Source: an uncultured Erysipelotrichaceae bacterium
Lineage (GTDB): Bacteria; Bacillota_I; Bacilli_A; RFN20; CAG-826
Direction of reading: 5' to 3'
Length of the DNA: 39,854 nt
Assembly (NCBI GenBank): GCA_902794835.1
Contig: CADBIO010000014.1
Coordinates: 3,513-43,366 of the forward strand
The notes under the pieces are model-generated. The model did not search any database. It was not told where the DNA came from and saw only the letters and a program-made list of their open reading frames with translations. Positions 25,213-33,174 of the stretch are shown here, one piece after another. The stretch's first letter is position 1. The number at the start of each line of letters is the position of its first letter. A program made the translations under genes and the position numbers.

Positions 25213-26078
25213 TATGGCCTTTCTAAAGAGATTTTCCCGAGGGCGTTCTCTTGGAAATCTTTAATTAAGGATTGCGCAGCTTTGCTTTCATCATATGCCC
25301 CGCCCGGCAAAAGATATCCCCGCTTCTGACAAATCGCGGAATAGATTTCCTTCTCATTAAGGAGAGCGATGTCCTCCAATCCATAACGTTCTTTCAAGGA
25401 GGAAGGATAGTTTACTTTTAAAAATTCAAGCAACGTCAAAGCTAAATCATCGATAGGCAAGACCTCTTCTTTAATCGAGCCAAGCAAAGCCAAACGAACG
25501 GCTTCCTCACGTGTTGGATAATTCATCGGCAAAATGCCTGGGGTATCTAACAAAATAAAGTCTGAGGATACTTTGATCCATTGTTCGGCGCGAGTAACGC
25601 CCGGGCGATTGGCGACTCTAGCCGCTTTTTTTCCGGCCAAATTGTTGATGAAGGTTGATTTACCGACATTCGGAATTCCTAAAATCAATAAACGCAACGG
25701 CTGTTTTTTCATCCCAAGGCGGGCTTCTTTGGCGCGTTTCTTTTCCACCAAAGGAACGCTCATTTTAAGAAGGACATTGATGACTTTCTCATGCTTTAGA
25801 TCGCTGGTGAAAGCGATTAAGCCCTGTTTGGCAAAAGTTTCCAACCACGCTTGAGTGATCAAAGGATCGGCTTTATCCATTTTCGATAAAACCAAAAGAT
25901 GCGGCTTTTGGCCGATCAGGGAAGAAAGCATTGGATTGCGTGTGCTAAAAGGGGCACGAGCATCGCAGATTTCCACGATAAGATCGCTGCCTTTCACCAT
26001 CGGTCCAAGCGCATTTAACGCTTTCGCCATATGGCCTGGGAAATAATGAACGTTTTTCTGTTGCTGAAAGTCACTCAT
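25212..26078 (-). CDS. rbgA: Ribosome biogenesis GTPase RbgA (YlqF)
   Basis: Circularly permuted GTPase required for late 50S assembly. 288 residues: the family N-terminus HYFPGHMAKA (11-20), G4 LSKMDKAD (64-71), G1 GIPNVGKSTFINNLAGKKAA (134-153), G3 DTPGILP (178-184), and a C-terminal helical RNA-binding domain ending near RGYLLPGG. The ATG at 26078 overlaps the lepB stop (ATGA). Order rplS-rbgA-rnhB is kept from Bacillus, with lepB inserted. Confidence 0.97.
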   Translation of the reverse strand: MSDFQQQKNVHYFPGHMAKALNALGPMVKGSDLIVEICDARAPFSTRNPMLSSLIGQKPHLLVLSKMDKADPLITQAWLETFAKQGLIAFTSDLKHEKVINVLLKMSVPLVEKKRAKEARLGMKKQPLRLLILGIPNVGKSTFINNLAGKKAARVANRPGVTRAEQWIKVSSDFILLDTPGILPMNYPTREEAVRLALLGSIKEEVLPIDDLALTLLEFLKVNYPSSLKERYGLEDIALLNEKEIYSAICQKRGYLLPGGAYDESKAAQSLIKDFQENALGKISLERP

Positions 26079-26968
26079 AAATATTGTAGATTCCAAGGCA
26101 TAATCACGCTGTTCCATTTGACCTGTTCGTTAGAGGTCCCGTCTTGGTTGATGGTATACCAACATTTTCCGATGATCGTGACTACGCGGCCAAGAAAGGC
26201 ATAAGAATGGACGGGGCCGACGGAACGTGAATCTTTGCTACATCCTTTGATTCGATTGTCGCCACATAAGAAATACTCATCGTTCCCTAAGGTAATGGGA
26301 TGAGAGGAACCGTTCGCATAATTGGCTCCGGAGATGGTTTGCGCTTTGGCTTGAGCGGACCAATTTCTTGAGGCTGTATCCCACGGATTGATCTCTAAGA
26401 AAGGCTGGGCGATTGATGAAAAGCCATTCTCATCGGCGCCTTTAACGTATAAATTGCCATCACCATCAAAATAAAGCGTCTCCCCAGGAAGCCCGATCAC
26501 ACGTTTAATCTTCAATTCCGCTCCGTCTTTCAGCGTATGAGTTCCATCTCCTTTGGTGAAGAAATCCTCGTTGTAATAGGACACGACAATAGAAAAACGC
26601 TCAATTTCATTAAGAAATCCCGTCTTGTCATCCATTAAGCCATAATCACAAAGATAACGATAGCCAAGAGACCCAAAATTCCCAATTCGATAAACGTCGG
26701 TGTTGACATAGCATCTTTTCCCTTCGCTATCATAGACCTCAGCTTGAGCATTGAAGGTCGGATACATCGATTCACCATTCACATAGAATTTTTGATAACG
26801 CGAATAATCATAAGTGATCTGAGTGGACACGCTAAAAACGACGGCAAAAAGAAGGACCATCAGAATTTGCAATGCAATGTGGAGTGGCTTTTTCCACGGC
26901 TTCTCTTCTTGCTTTGTGTTTAAAGGCGGAAGTGTGTCTAGTTGGTTAACGTCAATCGTTTCACTCAT
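26075..26968 (-). CDS. lepB: Signal peptidase I
   Basis: Removes signal peptides from exported proteins at the outer face of the membrane. 297 residues: cytoplasmic N-terminus (1-28), one membrane helix (29-51), catalytic Ser67 in VNGESMYPTF, Lys155 in LKIKRVIGLPGE, and the box E motif CGDNRIKGCSKDSRSVGPV. Longer than Bacillus SipS because of extra loops between the catalytic boxes. The ATG at 26968 has no Shine-Dalgarno site; a TATAAT ends 7 bases before it. A longer frame upstream would begin before the promoter. It is first in the lepB-rbgA-rnhB-dprA operon. Confidence 0.96.
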   Translation of the reverse strand: MSETIDVNQLDTLPPLNTKQEEKPWKKPLHIALQILMVLLFAVVFSVSTQITYDYSRYQKFYVNGESMYPTFNAQAEVYDSEGKRCYVNTDVYRIGNFGSLGYRYLCDYGLMDDKTGFLNEIERFSIVVSYYNEDFFTKGDGTHTLKDGAELKIKRVIGLPGETLYFDGDGNLYVKGADENGFSSIAQPFLEINPWDTASRNWSAQAKAQTISGANYANGSSHPITLGNDEYFLCGDNRIKGCSKDSRSVGPVHSYAFLGRVVTIIGKCWYTINQDGTSNEQVKWNSVIMPWNLQYL

Positions 26969-26975
26969 AGTCAAA

Positions 26976-27004
26976 ATTATAATGAAAGCCTGAGGCTTTC
27001 TCAA
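26976..27004 (-). promoter_or_regulatory. lepB operon promoter with a palindrome in the spacer
   Basis: Minus strand: TTGAGA (27004-26999), 17-base spacer, TATAAT (26981-26976), 7 bases, ATG. The spacer is filled by the perfect inverted repeat GAAAGCCTCAGGCTTTC (27000-26984; 7-bp arms, 3-base centre). Placed between -35 and -10, it would be a classic repressor site; as RNA from rplS read-through it could also form a second stop hairpin. Confidence 0.75.
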
Positions 27005-27015
27005 CCTAGGGGAAC

Positions 27016-27043
27016 AAAAGAAAAGGCCCATATTTCAGGGCCT
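27016..27043 (-). terminator. Rho-independent terminator after rplS
   Basis: Minus-strand stem AGGCCC/GGGCCT (27043-27038 with 27029-27024), loop TGAAATAT, then TTTTCTTTT. It lies 30 bases after the rplS stop and directly before the lepB promoter. Confidence 0.9.
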
Positions 27044-27073
27044 GATGTCACTTTTTTAATTTCAGCAATAAGC

Positions 27074-27424
27074 TTATTTTTTAATTTCTTTGATACGGGC
27101 GGCTTTGCCAGAGAGACCACGCATATAGTGGATTCTCGCACGGCGGACTTTACCATATCTGACGACGGTGATCGCAGCGATGGATGGAGAATTGATTGGG
27201 AAGATTCTTTCCACACCGATGCCGCTGGACATCTTTCTGACGGTGAAGGTTTCGCTAACACCATGGCCACGACGTTGGATAACAACGCCTTCGTAGTTCT
27301 GGATACGTTCCTTTTTGTTTTCAATGATACGGACGGAGACCTTGACGGTGTCGCCGGCAGAGAAATCAGGAATGTCTTTGCGAATTTGGGAAGCAGTAAC
27401 TTCTTCAACTAAATTTAAGTTCAT
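27074..27424 (-). CDS. rplS: Large ribosomal subunit protein bL19
   Basis: L19 of the 50S subunit at the 30S interface. 116 residues, typical, with [55 protein letters not shown] and the conserved [20 protein letters not shown] end. AAGGAGG lies 8 bases before the ATG. It is a single-gene unit here, whereas in Bacillus it follows trmD. Confidence 0.98.
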   Translation of the reverse strand: MNLNLVEEVTASQIRKDIPDFSAGDTVKVSVRIIENKKERIQNYEGVVIQRRGHGVSETFTVRKMSSGIGVERIFPINSPSIAAITVVRYGKVRRARIHYMRGLSGKAARIKEIKK

Positions 27425-27523
27425 GACTTGTTCCTCCTTATCGAATGAATTACGTTCTCTTCAAGTTCTCATCCAAGTGACTAAGGATGGCGGAGCTTGC
27501 GTATCGTCTAATAATAGACGCGA
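27425..27523 (-). ncRNA. Candidate L19 leader (autoregulatory 5' UTR of rplS)
   Basis: The roughly 100-base leader contains a hairpin CGTCTA/TAGACG with loop TTAT near its 5' end (27513-27498) and a second CATCC/GGATG hairpin, followed by the AAGGAGG site. An L19 leader family is known for Bacillus rplS. I see the position and the hairpins, not a matched consensus, so the family name is tentative. Confidence 0.45.
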
Positions 27524-27528
27524 GTAGT

Positions 27529-27557
27529 ATTCTAAGTGATGAAAAAACCTTTGACAA
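27529..27557 (-). promoter_or_regulatory. Promoter of rplS
   Basis: Minus strand TTGTCA (27557-27552), 17-base spacer, TAGAAT (27534-27529). The -35 sits within the inverted repeat TTGAC-AA-GTCAA (27551-27562). Confidence 0.75.
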
Positions 27558-27640
27558 GTCAAAACCGTTGGAAAGTTTCAAGACTTTTTAAAAAAAGGAA
27601 GAAGCGTTATCATTGAGTCAATAAGGAAATTGTTTCCGAC

Positions 27641-28531
27641 TTGCGCAATCGATTCATCACGCTTCGTTTTTTCGATGATTTAAGTTGCCGTGATTCTACT
27701 GACCCGCTCCTCTATTTCTCCCTGCTTGAATTAGGTGTGTTTATCGCATCGATCCCAACGGCCATCGCAAAATCTGCTGATGGGATATTCCTAATGATTT
27801 TCTTCAATTTTTTGGCGATTGGATCCAGCGCATATTGTTTGTCGCGCCATGGCAATAAAATTCTGATAATCATTGTCGCTGCGCTCGCTATCGCCGCGGC
27901 ATTAACCTCTTCGGTGTTTATTTGCAACTCCTTGATGTACAACTATTTAGCCAAGAGAGAAGGTTTACCTTATACGCCCGTTAGCGAATACGGCGATACA
28001 AGGTTTTACATCGAGGATGTTTACATTTCGTGGCATCAAATCCCATTTTATTTGGGTGCCGCGCTTTCTTTTATCTCTTTGATTGTCCATTTCATCTTTG
28101 GAAACTTCTCCGAGAAAGATTCTAAAACATTGGATATTTTATCGTTCGTCGCACCCTCTCTTTTGATCATCGGGGCGGTATTGGGACTGATATTCCATCG
28201 AAGACCGATCATCCTCGCTTTCATCGTTGCTTCATTCGCTTTCGTTATGGCAACAATCCGCTGGTCGAAACAATCAATAATCAAAATCATCAGCGAACTT
28301 TTCTTTCTTGTTTCGCTCATCTTGTTCATGATTTTCGCCCTTCTTAGTTGGATTCACCCAGAAGCGTATTGTGACAACTCGTATTATTCTGGTGGAGTCG
28401 ACCCAGGATATTATAATGATTGCTATCTCATTTTCGCTCTTATCTCTGTTTTATTGGGGGTTATGTTCTTGGTCATTGATGTGATCGACGTAATCCGACG
28501 TTACAAAAAAATCCATCAGTCGGATCGCTAA
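27641..28531 (+). CDS. Multi-pass membrane protein of unknown function
   Basis: 296 residues from a TTG start with AAGGAAA 12 bases upstream; no ATG lies earlier in frame. There are about seven or eight hydrophobic segments: roughly 20-43, 47-62, 72-95, 132-155, 165-183, 188-205, 213-235 and 262-285. The loop between segments 3 and 4 holds RFYIEDVYISWHQ, and the loop before the last segment is Tyr/Gly/Asp-rich with two Cys. No family is recognised and no catalytic motif stands out. It lies head-to-head with rplS and on the same strand as the inverted rpsP block that follows, but a separate rpsP promoter argues against one operon. Confidence 0.65.
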   Translation: MRNRFITLRFFDDLSCRDSTDPLLYFSLLELGVFIASIPTAIAKSADGIFLMIFFNFLAIGSSAYCLSRHGNKILIIIVAALAIAAALTSSVFICNSLMYNYLAKREGLPYTPVSEYGDTRFYIEDVYISWHQIPFYLGAALSFISLIVHFIFGNFSEKDSKTLDILSFVAPSLLIIGAVLGLIFHRRPIILAFIVASFAFVMATIRWSKQSIIKIISELFFLVSLILFMIFALLSWIHPEAYCDNSYYSGGVDPGYYNDCYLIFALISVLLGVMFLVIDVIDVIRRYKKIHQSDR

Positions 28532-28566
28532 AACTGTTTTGCTTTGCCAAAGGCGATTAAACCGTT

Positions 28567-28607
28567 AAGTAAATTTACTTGACACCCCTTATTCTTGAGA
28601 ATAATAT
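28567..28607 (+). promoter_or_regulatory. Promoter of rpsP-khpA-rimM-trmD with an adjoining palindrome
   Basis: Perfect TTGACA (28579-28584), 17-base spacer, TAATAT (28602-28607). A 14-bp perfect palindrome AAGTAAATTTACTT (28567-28580) overlaps the first two bases of the -35, where a regulator or an AT-rich UP-like element could act. Confidence 0.85.
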
Positions 28608-28633
28608 ATTCCCCGGAAAAGGAGAAATTAATC

Positions 28634-28918
28634 ATGTCAGTCAAAATCAGATTAACTCGTATTGGTCGTCATAAAGACCCATTCTATCGTGTCGTCGTTG
28701 CGGACTCCCGCTCGCCAAGAGATGGCCGTTATATCGAACAAATCGGAACCTATGATCCTGCATTAGGCGAAGAAAAAGCCGATATCAATGAAGAGTTAGC
28801 ACTTAAATGGCTCAGCAATGGTGCCGCCCCATCCGACAGCGTTCGTGCAATGTTCACCCGTAAGGGCATCATGGCAAAATTTGCTGCAACCAAAACCACT
28901 TCCAAGGGGAAGAAATAA
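28634..28918 (+). CDS. rpsP: Small ribosomal subunit protein bS16
   Basis: S16 of the 30S subunit. 94 residues with the family signature [40 protein letters not shown] and the tail [23 protein letters not shown] lies 9 bases before the ATG at 28634. First gene of a four-gene plus-strand operon; the stop overlaps khpA as TAATG. Confidence 0.98.
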   Translation: MSVKIRLTRIGRHKDPFYRVVVADSRSPRDGRYIEQIGTYDPALGEEKADINEELALKWLSNGAAPSDSVRAMFTRKGIMAKFAATKTTSKGKK

Positions 28919-29208
28919 TGATCGATTACGAAAAGGTCATTCATGGCCTCGTCGATCCACTCGTCGAGCATAGCGATTCCATCATGATTCGCGAATTGCC
29001 TGGATCCACCGAAAAAGACGTTTCGATTCTCATCGCCGCAGAAGACGATGACACCGCTCGTTTGATCGGTAAGAAAGGCATTGTTGCCAACGCTTTGCGT
29101 GAAGCCATAGGCATCGCTGGCAAAGCAGACAATTCCAACGTTCGCATTCACTTGAAATTCGAAAGCTTCGGCGAAGAAGGAAAAGAAAAGGAGAATGACG
29201 CTGAGTAA
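28918..29208 (+). CDS. khpA: KH-domain RNA-binding protein KhpA
   Basis: Small RNA chaperone that works with KhpB in Bacilli to regulate division and elongation. 96 residues: a single KH domain with the GxxG loop in RLIGKKGIVANALREA, preceded by KDVSILIAAEDDD. An acidic/lysine tail of about 12 residues follows the fold. Starts on the TAATG overlap with rpsP, with AGGGGAAG upstream. Confidence 0.93.
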   Translation: MIDYEKVIHGLVDPLVEHSDSIMIRELPGSTEKDVSILIAAEDDDTARLIGKKGIVANALREAIGIAGKADNSNVRIHLKFESFGEEGKEKENDAE

Positions 29209-29219
29209 TCGGCGTCATT
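29194..29219 (+). terminator. Hairpin at the khpA-rimM junction (attenuator or partial terminator)
   Basis: Stem AATGACGC/GCGTCATT (29194-29201 with 29212-29219) around a 10-base loop that contains the khpA stop codon, followed by TCTTTCC. The T tract is poor, so it may lower rimM-trmD expression or protect the upstream message instead of ending it. Confidence 0.5.
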
Positions 29220-29229
29220 TCTTTCCAAA

Positions 29230-29745
29230 ATGAAATACATTAGATTAGGAACTATCGTTAAAACATTCGGCCTTCAAGGGCAATTGCGTTGCAAAAGCAT
29301 GACTTCTTTTGCGTCTAGCCGTTTTCATCTTGGAACGAAATTAACTCTTCTCAATGAAAAAACCGGGGAAAGAAAAGAAGTCATCGTATCTTATTTCCGA
29401 GATTCCGGAGACTATTATTTTCTTGCCTTCAAAGACCTTGAAGATATCAATGCGGTCGAAGGTTTCATCGGTTTTCATATCGAAATCCCAGAAGATGAAG
29501 CCCCACTTCCGGAAGGATTTTATCGTCTTTCCGACTTGATTGGGTGCCATGTTCTTAATGCAGAAACCGGAGAATTGATTGGTGAGGTCATTGACGTTCT
29601 CACTTTCTCAAGTTCTTCGAATTTCAAAATCAAAGAAACCAATGGCAAAACTTGCTACATCCCATTCGTGATGAAAGAATTCATCGAAACCCTCGATATT
29701 GAAAAGAAAGAAATCACCGTTCATGTGATTCCAGGGCTCTTATGA
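29230..29745 (+). CDS. rimM: 16S rRNA processing protein RimM
   Basis: Assists 30S head assembly and binds S19. 171 residues: N-terminal RimM barrel with RLGTIVKTFGLQGQLRCKS and a C-terminal PRC-barrel with YRLSDLIGCHVLNAETGELI and YIPFVMKEFIETLDIEKKEI. No Shine-Dalgarno site precedes the ATG; it lies 21 bases after khpA and just past the hairpin. Overlaps trmD by ATGA. Confidence 0.95.
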   Translation: MKYIRLGTIVKTFGLQGQLRCKSMTSFASSRFHLGTKLTLLNEKTGERKEVIVSYFRDSGDYYFLAFKDLEDINAVEGFIGFHIEIPEDEAPLPEGFYRLSDLIGCHVLNAETGELIGEVIDVLTFSSSSNFKIKETNGKTCYIPFVMKEFIETLDIEKKEITVHVIPGLL

Positions 29746-30521
29746 AAATCACGATTTTAACTTTATTTCCGGAGATGTTCGAAGGATTCTTATCCAATTC
29801 GATCATCAAACGGGCGATTGCTAAAGGCGTGGTTGAAATCGAATGCGTCCAAATTCGTGACTATACCAAAGATAAATATGGCAGAACCGACACTCCACCG
29901 ATTGGAGGAGGGGCAGGATTAATTGAAAAATGCCAGCCCATCATTGACGCCTTAAAAGACAAAAAGAGCGAGGGATGTCATACGGTTTTGTTCTCTCCAA
30001 GAGGAAAAACCTATGATGAGAAAATCGCAAAATCATATGCCAAACTGGATCATCTTATTCTCATCTGTGGTCATTATGAAGGCATTGATGAACGTGTGAA
30101 TGATTATGTCGACGAATTGCTTTCGATCGGCGATTACATTCTTACTGGAGGGGAAATTCCTGCTATGGCAGTCTCCGATTCCGTCATCCGTCTTTTAGAA
30201 GGCGCGATTACGAATGCATCATTAGAAGACGAATCTTTCAATGAGCCATTGCTGGAATATCCTCAATATACGGAACCTTACGATTTTGAAGGTGCCCAAG
30301 TACCAGACATCCTCTATTCAGGTAATCATGAAGCAATTCAAAAATGGCGAAGAAAACAAGCACTGCTCCTAACACGAAAATATCGTCCTGATTTATTTGC
30401 TCAACTGAAATTAACAAAAAATGACCTTAAACTCCTTCGCGAAGCCGAATCGGGAGAAACCCCGAAATGGGAACAAGACGCCTTGGAGAAAGGCCATAAA
30501 TTCATCAAAAAGAAAGATTAG
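29742..30521 (+). CDS. trmD: tRNA (guanine37-N1)-methyltransferase
   Basis: Forms m1G37 next to the anticodon, using S-adenosylmethionine in a trefoil knot. 259 residues: ITILTLFPEMFEGF at the start, RTDTPPIGGGAGL, ILICGHYEGIDERV and DYILTGGEIPAMAVSDSVIR (knot), and PDILYSGNHEAIQKWRRKQA with the catalytic region. The stop lies 3 bases from the stop of convergent ffh. Confidence 0.98.
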   Translation: MKITILTLFPEMFEGFLSNSIIKRAIAKGVVEIECVQIRDYTKDKYGRTDTPPIGGGAGLIEKCQPIIDALKDKKSEGCHTVLFSPRGKTYDEKIAKSYAKLDHLILICGHYEGIDERVNDYVDELLSIGDYILTGGEIPAMAVSDSVIRLLEGAITNASLEDESFNEPLLEYPQYTEPYDFEGAQVPDILYSGNHEAIQKWRRKQALLLTRKYRPDLFAQLKLTKNDLKLLREAESGETPKWEQDALEKGHKFIKKKD

Positions 30522-30524
30522 AGA

Positions 30525-31871
30525 TTAACGGAATCCTCCCATGCCTCCCATCGGGGGCATTTTTCCACTCTTCTGATATTGTTGCATCTGCTTCATCATC
30601 TCTTTGGATTTTTCCCATTGTTTGATGACACGATTCACATCGGCATTAGTTTTCCCCGACCCTTTGGCGATTCTGTTTTTTTGAGAGAATTTCAAAGTTT
30701 CCGGATGTCTTCTTTCATAAGGCGTCATGGAATTGATGATCGTCTCAAAATCACGCATTCTTTTTTCAGCGGCTTCTTGCTGTTCTGGGGTCAATTTAGG
30801 CATCCCTGGTATCAATTTCGCTAACGCAGAGACCGATCCCATCCTTTGAACGGTCTTCATCTGTTTCAGCATATCATCCAGGGTAAATTCCCCTTTCATG
30901 AGTTTCTTGGCTTCTTTGGCCGCTTCTTTTTCGTCGATGACTTCTTGTGCTTTTTCCACCAAGGAAATGACATCGCCCATACCAAGGATACGGTCGGCCA
31001 TGCGGTCAGGATAGAAAACGTCTAAATCAGAGAGTTTTTCACCGACGCCGGCGAATTTTACCGGCAAGCCGGTCATATATTTGATGGACAGAGAAGAGCC
31101 GCCTTTCGCATCGCCATCAAGTTTGGACATGATGACGCCGGTTAAACGGAGTTTGGCGTTGAAGGTGTTGGCGACATTGACGGCATCTTGGCCTGCCATG
31201 GCATCGACTAAAAGAAGAATCTCGTCTGGATGTACGGCGGCATTGACATTCTTTAATTCATCCATTAAAGCCTCGTCGATTTGAAGACGCCCAGCGGTAT
31301 CTAAAATCAAAACATCATAACCCTCAGCCACGGCCCGTTCTTTGGCTTTCTTAGCCACATCCACTGGATCAACGTCAGTCCCCATCTCAAAGAAATCGAC
31401 TTGGATCTGTTTGGAAATCGTTCCCAATTGTTCAATCGCAGCTGGACGGTAGACGTCTAAGCCTGCCAAAAGGACTTTCTTTTTCAGCTTGTTTTTCTGC
31501 AAAAGAGCCAATTTGCCAGCCGAAGTCGTTTTTCCTGTGCCTTGCAAACCGACCAACATGATCGTGGTTAAACCAGTTTTGTTATAGGAGATTTCTGTAT
31601 TGTCTGCGCCAAGCAATTCCACCAATTCATCGTGACAGATTTTGATTAATTGCTGGGACGGGTTGACTTTTTTTAACACCTCTTGGCCTAACGCTTTTTC
31701 TTTGACGTCGGAGGTGAAAGCCTTGACGACTTTATAGTTGACGTCTGCTTCCAAAAGAGCGACACGGATCTCCCGCAACGCGGCATCCATATTCGCTTCC
31801 GTTAAAGTCGTCTCGCGACGCATTTTCTTAAAGATATTTCCAAATTTCTCAGTTAAGGATTCAAATGCCAT
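30525..31871 (-). CDS. ffh: Signal recognition particle protein Ffh (SRP54)
   Basis: Binds signal sequences and 4.5S/6S RNA and delivers ribosomes to FtsY. 448 residues: N domain (1-90), GTPase with GLQGTGKTT (108-116), DVYRPAA, DTAGR and SKLDGDAKGG, then the methionine-rich M domain ending MPPMGGMGGF. AAAGGAGG lies upstream of the ATG at 31871, inside ylxM. No terminator is visible before the convergent trmD, 3 bases away. Confidence 0.98.
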   Translation of the reverse strand: MAFESLTEKFGNIFKKMRRETTLTEANMDAALREIRVALLEADVNYKVVKAFTSDVKEKALGQEVLKKVNPSQQLIKICHDELVELLGADNTEISYNKTGLTTIMLVGLQGTGKTTSAGKLALLQKNKLKKKVLLAGLDVYRPAAIEQLGTISKQIQVDFFEMGTDVDPVDVAKKAKERAVAEGYDVLILDTAGRLQIDEALMDELKNVNAAVHPDEILLLVDAMAGQDAVNVANTFNAKLRLTGVIMSKLDGDAKGGSSLSIKYMTGLPVKFAGVGEKLSDLDVFYPDRMADRILGMGDVISLVEKAQEVIDEKEAAKEAKKLMKGEFTLDDMLKQMKTVQRMGSVSALAKLIPGMPKLTPEQQEAAEKRMRDFETIINSMTPYERRHPETLKFSQKNRIAKGSGKTNADVNRVIKQWEKSKEMMKQMQQYQKSGKMPPMGGMGGFR

Positions 31872-32169
31872 TGTCAATGACCTCCTTTATGGTCTCAAGG
31901 TCTCCGTTCGCTATCGCTTTTTGAAGTTTCTTTTTAAAAGACACTTCATGAAGTTTTGCCTCATATTCTTCCAATTTCGCCAAACTTTTATGCAAAGAAT
32001 CAGAAGCGGCCGCTTTAGAGATTTTGTGATTCTCCGCGATTTCCGACAAAGAAAGATCGTAAAGATAATATTCGGTGAAAATCTCTTGCTGTGTTTGGGT
32101 GAGCAAGGGTTTGTATTCCTCAAACAAAGATAAGGCGTTTTCTCGTTTGGTGATGATTTCCTCGCTCAT
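31861..32169 (-). CDS. ylxM: SRP-associated HTH protein YlxM
   Basis: 102 residues with a sigma-70 region 4-like helix-turn-helix: [20 protein letters not shown] and [20 protein letters not shown]. The family is always next to ffh or ftsY in Firmicutes and stimulates SRP GTPase activity in streptococci. It overlaps ffh by 11 bases and ftsY by 4, so the three are translated as a coupled set. Confidence 0.95.
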   Translation of the reverse strand: MSEEIITKRENALSLFEEYKPLLTQTQQEIFTEYYLYDLSLSEIAENHKISKAAASDSLHKSLAKLEEYEAKLHEVSFKKKLQKAIANGDLETIKEVIDNGI

Positions 32170-33164
32170 TCTTTTCTCTCCCCTACCAATAATGCATGGA
32201 GATATTCATCCAAATCAAATTCTTCTAAGTCATCCATTTTCTCGCCTAACCCAATGAAGCGGACAGGCACTCCTAATTCATCACGAATGGAAAGGATGAT
32301 GCCTCCTTTGGAAGTGCCATCCATTTTGGTGATGACGATTCCCGTCAAATCGACGACTTCTTTGAAAGAGATGGCTTGCTGAACGCCATTTTGTCCTGTC
32401 GTCCCATCGATTACGAGGAAAGTTTCGTGGGGGGCGTTACTGATTTCTCTAGAAAGGACGCGCTTCATTTTAGCCAATTCGTCCATCAGGTTTTTCTTGT
32501 TTTGAAGACGTCCTGCCGTATCAACGATTAATAAATCAATCCCGTGTTCTTTAGCGTAACGGGCGGCATCAAAACAGACGGAGGCAGGGTCGGAATTCTC
32601 AGCCCCAGTGACAATCGGGCAATCTAAACGAGAGGCCCAGATCTTCAATTGTTCGACCGCGCCGGCACGGAAAGTGTCCGCGGCGGCAAGCATCACTTTT
32701 TTGCCTTGGTTTTGATAACGCTTGGCAAGTTTGGCAATGGAGGTGGTCTTCCCGACTCCATTGACCCCAATCACCAATAAAACGGTTGGCTGGCCTTCTT
32801 GGAATTGCACGTCATTGACGATAGAGTCACCACTTTCGAGATAATCAACAAACATCATATCGATGAGTTCTTCATTGATTCGCTTTGGCTCGGAGATGTT
32901 CTCTTTTTGGGATTTGCTTAGCAATTGATCGAGCAATTTTAACGTCAGTTCCACGCCGACATCCGCCTCGATTAAAATTTGTTCCAACTCGTCGAAATAG
33001 TCAGAATTGACTTTCTCATAACGCTTGGATAATTCTTCCAGACGATCGGCAAAGGCGGCACGCGATTTTGCCAAGCCTTTTTGGTATTTCTCCGCGGTGA
33101 TTTGTTCTTTTTGATCGTCTTTCTTTTTCGAGAATTTGTTTTTTAAATATGCAAATAAACCCAT
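32166..33164 (-). CDS. ftsY: SRP receptor FtsY
   Basis: Membrane-associated GTPase that docks SRP-ribosome complexes. 332 residues: amphipathic N-terminus [15 protein letters not shown], helical N domain, G1 GVNGVGKTT (133-141), [31 protein letters not shown] and [15 protein letters not shown] at the end. Without the long acidic A domain, as in other Gram-positives. The adjacent rnc-ftsY pair lacks the smc gene usually found between them. Confidence 0.98.
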   Translation of the reverse strand: MGLFAYLKNKFSKKKDDQKEQITAEKYQKGLAKSRAAFADRLEELSKRYEKVNSDYFDELEQILIEADVGVELTLKLLDQLLSKSQKENISEPKRINEELIDMMFVDYLESGDSIVNDVQFQEGQPTVLLVIGVNGVGKTTSIAKLAKRYQNQGKKVMLAAADTFRAGAVEQLKIWASRLDCPIVTGAENSDPASVCFDAARYAKEHGIDLLIVDTAGRLQNKKNLMDELAKMKRVLSREISNAPHETFLVIDGTTGQNGVQQAISFKEVVDLTGIVITKMDGTSKGGIILSIRDELGVPVRFIGLGEKMDDLEEFDLDEYLHALLVGERKE

Positions 33165-33174
33165 ACGTACCTCT

